Positions 26,015 to 35,230 of a DNA stretch of 64,000 nt are shown piece by piece. The notes under the pieces were generated by a model. The model was not told where the DNA came from, ran no database searches, and worked only from the letters and a program-made list of their open reading frames with translations. The stretch's first letter is position 1, and every line of letters starts with the position of its first letter. Location: the NCBI RefSeq assembly GCF_008369915.1, contig NZ_VSRN01000001.1, positions 6,444,501 to 6,508,500 of the forward strand, in the 5' to 3' direction. The DNA is from Dyadobacter sp. UC 10. GTDB taxonomy: Bacteria; Bacteroidota; Bacteroidia; Cytophagales; Spirosomataceae. Position numbers and translations under genes: made by a program.

Positions 26015-29000
26015 ATGAGGCACTATTTACTTGCACTTTTTTTAATTGCTTCGACCCCGATTTGCTTTGCATTCCATGACGACAACGACCACTATTTTAT
26101 CCGGAATTACAATGACGAAAGCGGTTTGCCCCAAAATGGCGTCAAGTATGTGATAGCCGACTCGCTGGGTTTTGTCTGGCTTGCAACAGAGGGCGGGTTA
26201 GCACGTTTTGACGGCAGGGCATTTAAGGTGTATTCTAAATTTCAGCTCTGTTTAAAAAGCGTGCGGTTTGTCAATTTCACTAACAATACGCCCGACGGCA
26301 GCTTGTATGCCATCGCGGAATTTGAAAAAACGATTAGGATTAAAAACGGTGAAGCATTCCGTGATACATTATCGGGCCTTCCTTATATGGACCTGGTCAA
26401 TTTAGGTCCGTGGAGCAAGGCCCGAATCCCGATCCCACCCCGGGAAGAGATTTTTTCGACCGGTTCCAAAGGATACAGGATCATATCTGCCGGCAGGGGC
26501 CGCTATTACGTCTATTATAATCAGTGTGTTGTGCTGATCGACTCCGGCAAAGTGCAGTTCAGTGTCAATATCAAAGACCCGGTATCAACTGAGGTCCCTC
26601 AACTCCAATGGAGCCACCAAAGCAATGGTAAGTTAGCGGGAAAGGGATATAACATTGATAATTGCATTACGGTGGGTGGCAGGTTATTCTTTCAAAAAAA
26701 TGACCTGGGCAGCAGTTTTACTAATATACAACCACAAAAGGACGGGGAATTTCAGATCGTCGATTTACAGGGTGATATAACAAAGAACCCCGTATTCAGG
26801 TCCGGTAAGGATAAAGTGCGTGTCCTCCGAAACTTCGCTAATAATCAATTCTTCGCTTATCTAAACAGTCATCTCTACCTGATCACCTGGAATGATGGCG
26901 CTTTGATGACACGGCTCTTGCTGAAAGACTTCGACTTTGACAAAAACTATATCAGAAGCGCCTATCTGAACGAATCTGATGGTACCATATTCCTGGGGAG
27001 CCTTGCGAAGGGCTTGTTCGTACTGACGCAAAAATCGTTTGGAACGATGACGGTACCAGGTGAAGAAAGCGATAATATCTTCTATGCACAAGCGCCTTAC
27101 GGTTCGTCATCTATCATTACACCACAAGGCTTTGTGTTGACCCCTCATCAAAAAGCGGTTGAGATATTGCAGATACAGGATGATAATTTTACCAATAAAT
27201 ATACCCTGCTGCGGGACCGGAAACAAAACTTGTGGATCAGTCGCGAGCGCTCCGTTTACCAATACAGCCCGGATGCAAAAAAAATACGGGGAATCTGGGG
27301 AATGTCGGAGCAGCCAGTCAAGCTGTACGAGGATTTAACAGGGGGGATCTGGTGTGGCGGCGGCCACGGTACCATCAGCTACCTGCACGACCAGGGCAAG
27401 TCGAAGGTTGTTCAAAACGTCACTAAGATCCCCCATACCACAATTACCTGGTTTCACCAGGACCGGGTGGGCCACTTATGGATAGGTACGTCGAAAGGTT
27501 TATACGAGCTCGATACCAAATCAAAAGTGCTAAAGCAAATAAAGGCATTACAGGATGCCCATATTCGAAGCCTCTATCAAAGCGACGCCAATCACCTGTG
27601 GATCACGGCTTACGGTAACGGAATGTTCCTGCTCGAAAACGGCGTGCTGACCAAGTTGCCAGGTGGCCGCAGCCAGTATCTGGATTACGCGCACTGCATT
27701 ATAGAGGACCGCGCCGGAAATTTTTGGATTACCACTAACAAAGGACTTTTCCGGGCCCGTAAAAAAGACCTGCTGGATTACGCCCATCACTATCTTGAAG
27801 ACGTTTTTTACCTGTATTATGATAAACCCCACGGCTTTCAGACCAACGAGTTCAATGGTGGCTGCCAACCTTGCGGGATCAAGGTCGGGGCGGGATTAAT
27901 TTCGTTTCCCTCGCTGTCGGGCTTTGTCTGGTTCAATCCGGAATCAGTTGTAAATGCCGCACTTGATCATCCATTCATATTCGAAGCGTTCAATGTGGAC
28001 GGGATACGCGTTCTGGTGCAGGATTCCATCACCCTGCCTCATAATTTCAGTCTCTTCGCCCTGTCGGTGGCAACTCCCTATTTCGGAGCTAAGGATAATC
28101 TTCGTTTCCAATACAAAATACAACCCGTCGATGCACCTGAGGGAGAATGGCTTTTCACCGATACAAACCTTGGGATAACCATCTTTAACCAACCTTCCGA
28201 CGACTACATACTGACGGTCAGAAAAATGACCGAATCTGGTAACCGAAGCGTCGAGAAAAAATTATTTATACGGGTCGCCAAACCCTGGTTCCTGCATTGG
28301 AGCGGCATTCTGCTCGTAATGTTTGCCCTCGCCGGAATCATCCTTATTGCAGTACGATGGCGTACTTCCTATCTGCGCAGAAAAAACAAGGTTCTGTGGC
28401 AAAAAGTGGCGGACCGTACATTGGAACTGTCGGAGGCATTGGACGGCCTGAAGAAGTCAGAGCGCAACCTGAACAGGCAGCTGCAACTTCAATCGATCAT
28501 CAACGGGGCGATCAGCCACGATATACGGTCCCCTCTGAAATATTTGTCTTCCAATATAAGAAACATACTCACGAAGACCGAAAGTGAGTTCCCCAACTTT
28601 CCGTACCTCCATATCGGAAATCTAATTCACCAGTCCGCGGACCAGGTACTTGTCATGACTGAGGATTTACTGAAATTCATCAAACTCATTAGAGAGGACA
28701 AAGAAATCCTCACCGAAGCATTATCCCCCAGAGAAATTCTGGAAGCGAAATCTGATCTGTTTGCCGGTATTGCCGAAACAAATTTAACCACGATTGAAGT
28801 CGTTGCCGATCCGGATATCCTGGTCAATGGCAACCGCCAGATGCTGGAAATCATTATTCATAATCTGCTGGATAATGCCGTGAAATCAACCTATGAGGAC
28901 TCGATTGTAATGTCTGCCGAAAGAAGAGGGGAAAATGTCATCATTTCGGTTTCCGATACAGGAAGCGGAATGCCGCAGGAAATTGCCGACTGGTTCAACA

Positions 29001-29203
29001 TCACTTCCGGGGCCGAGGAAGAACTTCATAGCCATGATTCTCCGGGTTCAGGTTTCGGCCTGGTCGTCGTAAAGGAGATCGCCCGAATGCTCGGTATCAG
29101 AATCAGGGTACAAACTTCTGAAACCGGTACCAGCGTGAAGCTTTTGCTGTCCCAATTTAAACAACAACAAAACCTCGACCATGCGGATGTTCAGCACAGA
29201 TAG
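26015..29203 (+). CDS. Reg_prop/Y_Y_Y sensor histidine kinase
   Basis: 1062 residues. Signal peptide (about 1-20), two seven-bladed propeller halves built of Reg_prop-like repeats (GLPQNGVKYVIADSLGFVWLATEGGLARFDG, DRVGHLWIGTSKGLYELD, DRAGNFWITTNKGLF), a Y_Y_Y domain (about 670-750), one transmembrane helix (about 757-780), HisKA with H835 in ISHDIRSPLKYL, and HATPase (LLDNAVKS, VSDTGSGMP, GSGFGLVVVKEI). It has the sensor layout of HTCS proteins but lacks the fused receiver and AraC output. Instead the next gene, overlapping by 23 bases, encodes a separate receiver-like protein. The propeller sensors of this class usually detect glycan fragments in the periplasm. Confidence 0.92.
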   Translation: MRHYLLALFLIASTPICFAFHDDNDHYFIRNYNDESGLPQNGVKYVIADSLGFVWLATEGGLARFDGRAFKVYSKFQLCLKSVRFVNFTNNTPDGSLYAIAEFEKTIRIKNGEAFRDTLSGLPYMDLVNLGPWSKARIPIPPREEIFSTGSKGYRIISAGRGRYYVYYNQCVVLIDSGKVQFSVNIKDPVSTEVPQLQWSHQSNGKLAGKGYNIDNCITVGGRLFFQKNDLGSSFTNIQPQKDGEFQIVDLQGDITKNPVFRSGKDKVRVLRNFANNQFFAYLNSHLYLITWNDGALMTRLLLKDFDFDKNYIRSAYLNESDGTIFLGSLAKGLFVLTQKSFGTMTVPGEESDNIFYAQAPYGSSSIITPQGFVLTPHQKAVEILQIQDDNFTNKYTLLRDRKQNLWISRERSVYQYSPDAKKIRGIWGMSEQPVKLYEDLTGGIWCGGGHGTISYLHDQGKSKVVQNVTKIPHTTITWFHQDRVGHLWIGTSKGLYELDTKSKVLKQIKALQDAHIRSLYQSDANHLWITAYGNGMFLLENGVLTKLPGGRSQYLDYAHCIIEDRAGNFWITTNKGLFRARKKDLLDYAHHYLEDVFYLYYDKPHGFQTNEFNGGCQPCGIKVGAGLISFPSLSGFVWFNPESVVNAALDHPFIFEAFNVDGIRVLVQDSITLPHNFSLFALSVATPYFGAKDNLRFQYKIQPVDAPEGEWLFTDTNLGITIFNQPSDDYILTVRKMTESGNRSVEKKLFIRVAKPWFLHWSGILLVMFALAGIILIAVRWRTSYLRRKNKVLWQKVADRTLELSEALDGLKKSERNLNRQLQLQSIINGAISHDIRSPLKYLSSNIRNILTKTESEFPNFPYLHIGNLIHQSADQVLVMTEDLLKFIKLIREDKEILTEALSPREILEAKSDLFAGIAETNLTTIEVVADPDILVNGNRQMLEIIIHNLLDNAVKSTYEDSIVMSAERRGENVIISVSDTGSGMPQEIADWFNITSGAEEELHSHDSPGSGFGLVVVKEIARMLGIRIRVQTSETGTSVKLLLSQFKQQQNLDHADVQHR

Positions 29204-29609
29204 AGACATGCTGACGATCGGCATCATCGATCCATTCCCGATTATGCTGACAGGCTTATCGATGTTAATTACCTCTCAATACAAAGGGGCCAGGTTTTTA
29301 ACAGCCCGGACCCTTGTAAAATTTAAAAGAAACCAACCACCGGAAGAACCATTTATCATTATTCTCAGTGTGAGTAATAGTATCCTGAATAACCGCCTCA
29401 ACTCAGTAAAAACCTGCAAAGAAGCGTTTCCTGCATCGAAGATCATCGTATACGATTATACATCCTGCCATGAAGACTGCGCGAGCTACTTCATGGCAGG
29501 TGCCGATGGCTATCTCGGCGGGCAGGATGACAAACAAAGATTAATTGCCTGCATCGAATCAATCATCGCACGATCACGATTTTCGAAGTCCGTACCGTCC
29601 CGCCTTTGA
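29181..29609 (+). CDS. Receiver-like protein lacking the phospho-acceptor, overlapping a T9SS gene
   Basis: 142 residues (ATG at 29181; ATGs at 29187 and 29208 are possible). Receiver-like fold: LTIGIIDPFPIMLTGLSMLI, then the beta-3 strand FIIILSVSNS where the phosphorylated Asp is absent (Ser instead), ASKIIVYDYTS, and GADGYLGGQDDKQRLIACIESII. The first acidic pair is reduced to one Asp. The normal lysine-containing motif after GADGYL is changed to GGQ. No HTH follows. Its last 47 bases overlap, on the opposite strand, the conserved 3' end of the next T9SS gene. It may be a phospho-independent partner of the kinase upstream or a truncated regulator. Confidence 0.65.
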   Translation: MRMFSTDRDMLTIGIIDPFPIMLTGLSMLITSQYKGARFLTARTLVKFKRNQPPEEPFIIILSVSNSILNNRLNSVKTCKEAFPASKIIVYDYTSCHEDCASYFMAGADGYLGGQDDKQRLIACIESIIARSRFSKSVPSRL

Positions 29610-32466
29610 AAGTAATAGCGACAATGTAAGTTCCGGCAGCAAGGTTTCTTACGTCTATCGTACCATTCACCAACTTATTCGCCGAATAAGCATACCTGCC
29701 ATCCATTGTAATAAGACTCACGCCAGTCACATCATTGGTACCTTCGCCCAGAAAGCTGACGACTATTTTATCTGAGGCAGGATTTGGATAAAGTGATGCC
29801 ACTGCGAAGCTGACACGCTCGATCCTGCTGTATGTAAAAGTCCCGTCCAGATCTACCATTTTCAGGCGGTACAGATTTTCGCCGGGGAAAGGGGAAGTGT
29901 GGGTGTAACTGTAATCGACGATGTCCTTACTTTCACCTTTTGAATCCACACTTGCTATTACATCCCACGTCTTAGCATCGGCGCTATGCTGTATGTCAAA
30001 CTTCTGACTATTAGTCTCCGCGGTGGTTGTCCAGTTAAGCAAAGCAGCGTGGCTTTCGCTCTCTTTAACGGTGAATCTTGAAAGCACGACCGGAAGGGAT
30101 GACTCAGTAGACACCAAATACGTAGCCGGGAGCGAAGGGATACCGGCAGCATCCACAAGCTGGTAGGTAAATTCAAGTGGACTGGTGGAATTTCCTGATC
30201 CGATTGCACCATAAATGACCATTTTTGCGGGATCAAAATTCGGGATTACACCGGTAGAAGTTCCTGGAATTACCTCCTGAACACCTATTGCGCCACCAAA
30301 ATCATAGTACAGTTTTGTATTGGCCGTATTAATTGATTCAATTATAAAAGTGGATCCGGTGCTGCATGAAGCCGCCGCAGCACAATCCTCAGGGTCGCTT
30401 CCACTCAATGGCAGTAATGCCGGATCACTCATTGCCACAGCCACATAATCAGTTACCGGAGGAAATCCTGACGGCGGCATTGAACTGAAAGTGGAATTAG
30501 GGAGATTCGAAATAGTCTTATCATCGGCAGTCGGCGTTTGCTCGATTCCGAAGTTCGCGCTGCTGACGTCGGTAGTCGAGGTTGTCAGTGCGATGACCCC
30601 GGTCTTGTTGCCCGGATCGGCCGTACCACCAAGGTTCACCCCTGTATTCTCCCATCCGTCGGGAAGATCCGAGGCCGTGAGGATAGTGCCGTTGGTTTGG
30701 CCGGTTTCCGTCAGGACAATCGAGTATGCTGTATTTGGCGACACATTTGAAAAGCTGTAGGCACCCGTTGCAGCGTCTACCGGCACCGAAGCGACCACTG
30801 CCCCGGAAGCATCCGTTAAATTGGCAAATAACCCTCCTCCATTTGTAAAAGGCTCCGAACCATCCTTCGTTGCCTCTCCATTGGCATCATTCCATACATT
30901 ACCACTTACCGATACAAGTGCATCTGAGAAAGGAACTGTGATGCTGCCCGGGGTCGGATCCTGCGCTCCCCCATTATCAACAGCAGCAATTGGTAGCACC
31001 ACAGTGACTGCTCCATCTACCGGATCAACACCTACGGACACGGTCGGTGCACCGGAAGCATCCGTTGGAATTCCATTCGGGTATACCAGGTTGATAGCTG
31101 CCAGACTTGTGAAGGAAACCCCATCGATCACGATGCTTGTAGCATTTGCAGGAAATGAAGTGATCCTGATATAGTTCACTACTCCCGGCGCTGCGTCACC
31201 TGTATTTGGGTCGGCAGTTGTGCTTATTGTGAAGGCAGTTGCAGGAATAGCTACTGCCACGCTGCCTCCCGGGTTTGGCTGGGCAGGTATAGAACTGACA
31301 GCGGTTTGAGGTGGCTGCTGGATGCCGATGTTGCCGTTTGGTTTGTCGGTGTTGGTATTGGCATTTAAAATTGTATAGGCGCTTACGATCCCATCGGCTG
31401 TACCATCCGGGATTGTTCCTGTACCATTGGACGATTCTCCGGTATTTACGTAGGTGGATGGTAAATTCAACAATCGTACCGTATAGGTTCCGGTCCCGAT
31501 ATGCGAAATGCTATATGTACCGTCGGCATTTACATTTGTTGTCGTACCAGCGACGATGTTCCCGGATCCATCGTACAAAGCAACCTGCAAGCCGGCTACG
31601 CTTGCTGTGTTAATGGGGCTACCGTTGACCAGGTTGTCTGTTAAAGCATTGGCATCGTCTAAAATAGTCCCTGAGTAAATAATAGGGCATGACAACAATG
31701 AAGCGGTAAATACATTATAGTCATCTGAAAAAGTACGCGGATCAATTGCATTTGCATTCGGCACAAATACTACGGTAAATGATCCTGAATTGGGAATTGT
31801 TGTCGGCAATCTTAAGCTGAGTGTATGGACGAAACCGGCCCCTCCGTTGGCGTTGATATCGTAGTTGTATGAGGCATTAGAGCCATTTGTGGAATTTACA
31901 GCGCCGTTAAAAAAAGCTACTGTACCTGCACCGGTTGTTGCCGTTCCATTTGAAGTGGAAATAGTTGCATATAAAACGCCGGCATAACTAATCCTCAGAT
32001 CAGATTGGTTGCCATCATAAGGAAAAGAAAGCGAGTTCCCGTTAAAAGCGGAGAAGGTCATACTAAATGTTGCGCCAGTACCCTTCAGGTTCACGTTTGA
32101 AACCGCTTGCGTAAATGTCTGTGTATTGGTGTTATCACTGAAATAAATGCTGCCAGGACCTCTATCAATGTTGCCTGCCCCACTACCTTGCCAGTTATTC
32201 TGACTATATCCGGCTATTGGAACGGTCCCTCCCGTTCCCGTGGAAGGCCTTGCAAATGTGGTGGTTTGAAAGCGCTCAACAGTCGCACAGGTTTGTGCAT
32301 TTGCATTGGTAACGAAGTAGCCGAATGCAATTAATACAGGAAACAAATTCCTGCCTGGCTGCCTTCTAGCCAGCATTTTTATACAGTAGCCCAGGGTGCT
32401 CCCGGTCAACGTCGAAAAGAGCCGCGCTACATAGCTTGCTCGTCTGAAATGTAAACGTAAGTCCAT
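29563..32466 (-). CDS. T9SS surface protein with SdrD B-like domains
   Basis: 967 residues. The ATG at 32466 follows an A-rich leader typical of the phylum; an internal ATG at 32376 would begin a shorter signal peptide (MLARRQPGRNLFPVLIAFG, cleavage near NANAQ). Two B-type domains are seen: near 270 (YSGTILDDANALTDNLVNGSP) and near 510 (SGNVWNDANGEATKDGSEPF). Glycine/threonine-rich beta regions lie between. The C-terminal cargo module (LPVVLSRF, LLNWTTAETNSQKFDIQHS, NLYRLKMVDLDGTFTYSR) leads to the sorting domain ending RTSKIVIVR. Similar overall to the plus-strand protein at 19683. Secreted and surface-attached; partner or ligand unknown. It is upstream-flanked by a second T9SS gene in the same direction, 286 bases away. 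Confidence 0.88.
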   Translation of the reverse strand: MDLRLHFRRASYVARLFSTLTGSTLGYCIKMLARRQPGRNLFPVLIAFGYFVTNANAQTCATVERFQTTTFARPSTGTGGTVPIAGYSQNNWQGSGAGNIDRGPGSIYFSDNTNTQTFTQAVSNVNLKGTGATFSMTFSAFNGNSLSFPYDGNQSDLRISYAGVLYATISTSNGTATTGAGTVAFFNGAVNSTNGSNASYNYDINANGGAGFVHTLSLRLPTTIPNSGSFTVVFVPNANAIDPRTFSDDYNVFTASLLSCPIIYSGTILDDANALTDNLVNGSPINTASVAGLQVALYDGSGNIVAGTTTNVNADGTYSISHIGTGTYTVRLLNLPSTYVNTGESSNGTGTIPDGTADGIVSAYTILNANTNTDKPNGNIGIQQPPQTAVSSIPAQPNPGGSVAVAIPATAFTISTTADPNTGDAAPGVVNYIRITSFPANATSIVIDGVSFTSLAAINLVYPNGIPTDASGAPTVSVGVDPVDGAVTVVLPIAAVDNGGAQDPTPGSITVPFSDALVSVSGNVWNDANGEATKDGSEPFTNGGGLFANLTDASGAVVASVPVDAATGAYSFSNVSPNTAYSIVLTETGQTNGTILTASDLPDGWENTGVNLGGTADPGNKTGVIALTTSTTDVSSANFGIEQTPTADDKTISNLPNSTFSSMPPSGFPPVTDYVAVAMSDPALLPLSGSDPEDCAAAASCSTGSTFIIESINTANTKLYYDFGGAIGVQEVIPGTSTGVIPNFDPAKMVIYGAIGSGNSTSPLEFTYQLVDAAGIPSLPATYLVSTESSLPVVLSRFTVKESESHAALLNWTTTAETNSQKFDIQHSADAKTWDVIASVDSKGESKDIVDYSYTHTSPFPGENLYRLKMVDLDGTFTYSRIERVSFAVASLYPNPASDKIVVSFLGEGTNDVTGVSLITMDGRYAYSANKLVNGTIDVRNLAAGTYIVAITFKGGTVRTSKIVIVR

Positions 32467-32663
32467 ATTTTGTTATTTATGTTTTCATGAAAGCTTATAA
32501 CACAGATGACCCTCTATTCCATCTTTCATCAGGGCAAAACTAGGACAGCAGGAAAGAGAGATTTGTCAGGAAAAGGAGAAGAATAATTAGTATTTGCACT
32601 ATCGATGTCGCTATATTACTACAATCCGGCAAGGGCCTATTCCTGCAATCCACAGATAACGAA

Positions 32664-32692
32664 GCAGGCCTCCTATGTTATCGGAGGCCTGC
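32664..32692 (-). terminator. Hairpin downstream of a T9SS gene
   Basis: GCAGGCCTCC (32664-32673) pairs with GGAGGCCTGC (32683-32692) around a 9-base loop. It lies 60 bases after the stop of the gene at 32753-34354. The following bases lack a clear T-run, so termination is only likely. Confidence 0.55.
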
Positions 32693-32752
32693 CAGTCGAA
32701 TTGATTGATGAAAAATAGCAAGCCGACGGGGGATGCGTCTACTGATCCCAGA

Positions 32753-34354
32753 TTACCTGTATAAAATGACTTTCAATGACTTTTTGGCACCACCGGCATG
32801 CTCAATCCAAACAGTATGAATTCCCCCGGACAAGCCTTTGACATTGATTCCGGAAGAAGGAACTGAATCCCCTGTATACACTAACTGCCCCTTCGCATTG
32901 AAAATCGAAATTTTCTTAACCCTGGCGGCTTCCGGATCCTTTATATAGAAAACCCCGGACGCCGGATTGGGATAAACTGTCAGTCCGCTGTTTTCGATGA
33001 ATACCGACCGGATCACGCTCAGCGCAAATGTACCATCCCTGTCAACCATTTTGAGCCGGTACAAATTTTCGCCGGCATTCGGGTTTATGTCTGTAAAAAG
33101 GTAATTTTTCACGGATTCTGATTCGTCGTTCTGACTAGTCACTGTACCAATTACATTCCAGGCTTTCCCGTCTATACTACGCTCTATTTCATACCTGTCG
33201 CTGTTAGTTTCCGAAGCTGTCCGCCATTCAACTACAACTGCATTCTCCTCCTTTTTAGCATGAAATGATACCAATTTTACCGGCAGTTGGGCGCAGTGGG
33301 AGGCGGTCACGCGCTCCGTCGTAGTTCCAGAACAGCCATTTGCATCCGAAACAGTGACCTGGTAGTCGCCAGGCCGATCGATTACCGGATTCCCTGTATT
33401 TGCTCCCGACACAATGTTGCCACCGTTCAATGCCAACCAATTATACGTTTCATTTCCCGAAGAGCCGGATGTGGTTACAGATAATGATACCGGATTTCCA
33501 CACGTAACTGAAATGTCGGGTACGAGCGGTGCGCGGACCGTAATGGTCACTGGACGGGGATCTGAGAGTAACGTGCAGCCTGCCCACCTTTCCCGAACGT
33601 AAAAAGTTGTGGTAGTAGTTACAAATGGCGTCGTAAACGTACTCGTATAAGGAATTCCGGTACGATTGTCATCCGTTTGCAAGACTGTTGTGCCATCGGG
33701 ACCGTACCAAATGACATCGATTGGCGTCGAACCCAGTGCGTTATACGTTCCCGTGAAAGTAGCGCTTCCTCCCGGAGAACAAACTGCCTGGTTAGCACTC
33801 ACCACAACCGGGCCATTTTTGACCGACACGTCATAGATAAACGTGCGCTTATTGAGAGCAACACCGATTCCAAGATAGGAAATCCGCACGGAACGCGCGC
33901 CCGAGAGACTGGTTACCGGTATTGCGATCCTGGCCAACGAATTGGCGCCCGCAGTAATGATAAAAGAAAGATTTGCAGCCGTTACGGGTGTACTCGCCGA
34001 ACCGGTACCGTTGAGTCCGGAATAGGGAGTGAAAGTAGTCCCGCCTAATGATCCCCAGTCAAGTATATTCGCGGTAGGCACGCCAAAAAGGACAATAATG
34101 GAATCGCCTGGATTCGCTGAATCATCAAAATTCACATTCAATGTGGCGACCCCGACACCGTTGACAGTCAAGGTCGCTGCGGTAGTCGCGTCACCGTCAT
34201 TTTGGTCGTAAGCGGCGGCGGGATTCGTAATGGAAGAGAGCAGTGGAATGGTGGTGGTAGTGTTTCCTGTTGCCTGAATGCATTGCCCTGCTAGGTCCAG
34301 GGTTAGCAGTAAAAAAAAGAAGAGTGACAATTGAATTTTGGAGATCTTTCCCAT
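32753..34354 (-). CDS. T9SS surface protein with Ig-like domains
   Basis: 533 residues. Signal peptide about 1-24 (IQLSLFFFLLLTLDLAGQC). An N-terminal beta domain (about 25-180) is followed by two Ig/PKD-like domains: NQAVCSPGGSATFTGTYNA with TTFYVRERWAGC, and ISVTCGNPVSLSVTTSGSSG with DYQVTVSDANGCSGTTTERV. These are typical of long Bacteroidota gliding or surface proteins. The C-terminus carries the cargo module (LPVKLVSF, VEWRTASETNSDRYEIERS, NLYRLKMVDRDGTFALS) and sorting domain ending KKSLKVILYR. A shared theme with the neighbours suggests this region builds or varies the cell surface. Possible role: adhesion; no ligand evident. Confidence 0.87.
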   Translation of the reverse strand: MGKISKIQLSLFFFLLLTLDLAGQCIQATGNTTTTIPLLSSITNPAAAYDQNDGDATTAATLTVNGVGVATLNVNFDDSANPGDSIIVLFGVPTANILDWGSLGGTTFTPYSGLNGTGSASTPVTAANLSFIITAGANSLARIAIPVTSLSGARSVRISYLGIGVALNKRTFIYDVSVKNGPVVVSANQAVCSPGGSATFTGTYNALGSTPIDVIWYGPDGTTVLQTDDNRTGIPYTSTFTTPFVTTTTTFYVRERWAGCTLLSDPRPVTITVRAPLVPDISVTCGNPVSLSVTTSGSSGNETYNWLALNGGNIVSGANTGNPVIDRPGDYQVTVSDANGCSGTTTERVTASHCAQLPVKLVSFHAKKEENAVVVEWRTASETNSDRYEIERSIDGKAWNVIGTVTSQNDESESVKNYLFTDINPNAGENLYRLKMVDRDGTFALSVIRSVFIENSGLTVYPNPASGVFYIKDPEAARVKKISIFNAKGQLVYTGDSVPSSGINVKGLSGGIHTVWIEHAGGAKKSLKVILYR

Positions 34355-34722
34355 GTTCGTTTGCGATAAAATGTAACAAATTTTATCACAAACCTATCCT
34401 GCCTGTAACTTCACCTCTATAATATCTGATCGATATTAACAAGTATATGAATGACCCTTGTAGTTGAATTACGAAGCCGGATCACAGGCGGCTACGACAC
34501 AGATTTACTCACTGTTCCGGAAGCGAAACCGTGACGTGCCACATATCTCCCGAGTTAGTCACCTCGTCGCTACCCCAAATCCCGGGGCCTCCATCCGAGC
34601 GCCTTGTAGCAAATGGTTGAACGGAATCAAATCGCCCTGCAAGTAACTGGCTTGCAGGGCGATTTGATGAAGGGTATATCAGGATCGGTGTTAGCGAGAT
34701 TGAACGTGCAGTTATGCAGCAA
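34355..34722. other. Intergenic region (368 bp) with a strong hairpin
   Basis: Lies upstream of the T9SS gene and downstream of the VOC protein gene. The only firm structure is the 18-bp hairpin at 34626-34668. Short open frames here (for example on the minus strand at 34509-34829) overlap the VOC gene and look random. Confidence 0.5.
34626..34668 (-). terminator. 18-bp perfect hairpin after the VOC gene
   Basis: Positions 34626-34643 (ATCAAATCGCCCTGCAAG) pair with 34651-34668 without mismatch around a 7-base loop. It begins 55 bases after the stop of the VOC gene. Very stable; acts most likely as a terminator, although a long T-run is missing. Confidence 0.65.
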
Positions 34723-35130
34723 CTACGACGTCGGGAACTGGCTTTCGTCCATGTAAGCAAACTCCCACTGATGACCGTCCAGATCGGCAAAGCTGTGCTG
34801 ATACATCCAGCCATGGTCTGCCGGCTCATTGTAAATAGTAGCGCCCAATTCTTTCGCCTTCGCTATGATCTGCTGCACTTCGTCCCGGGAACTGGCGTCA
34901 AGCGCGATTAGCACTTCGGTTTTTTCGTGTGCATTGGAAATCGGTTTTTTAGTAAAAGTCCCAAAATACGGTTCTACCAACATCATCGCATAAATAGCGT
35001 CGCTGATCACCATGCAGGCGGCATTTTCGTCCGAGAATTGCGGATTAAACGTAAAACCAAGGCCTTCGAAGAATGCTTTTGACCTGTTGAGGTCACTCAC
35101 CGGAAGATTGACAAAAATTTTAGTCGCCAT
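34723..35130 (-). CDS. VOC-superfamily (glyoxalase-like) protein
   Basis: 135 residues with two beta-alpha-beta-beta-beta modules: MATKIFVNLPVSDLNRSKAFFEGLGF at the start and GATIYNEPADHGWMYQHSFADLDGHQWEFAYM at the end. The terminal D-P/L-D-G-x-x-W-E form is typical of the lactoylglutathione lyase/extradiol relatives, where the final Glu binds metal. Substrate cannot be predicted. It is followed by a strong hairpin and preceded 100 bases upstream by an AraC regulator in the same direction. Confidence 0.85.
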   Translation of the reverse strand: MATKIFVNLPVSDLNRSKAFFEGLGFTFNPQFSDENAACMVISDAIYAMMLVEPYFGTFTKKPISNAHEKTEVLIALDASSRDEVQQIIAKAKELGATIYNEPADHGWMYQHSFADLDGHQWEFAYMDESQFPTS

Positions 35131-35230
35131 TTGTTTTTTCTTTTAAGTGGTTATTGAATAAATATCATTGCAAAGAAAAGCTCCCCTGCTGAGTTCGGGC
35201 TGGTTAAAAGCTTGGGTATACTGGTGAATT

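Noticed and set aside
34509..34829. 106-codon minus-strand frame between VOC gene and T9SS gene
   Set aside because: Overlaps the VOC gene in another frame and spans the strong hairpin; low-complexity Ser/Arg-rich protein without family features.
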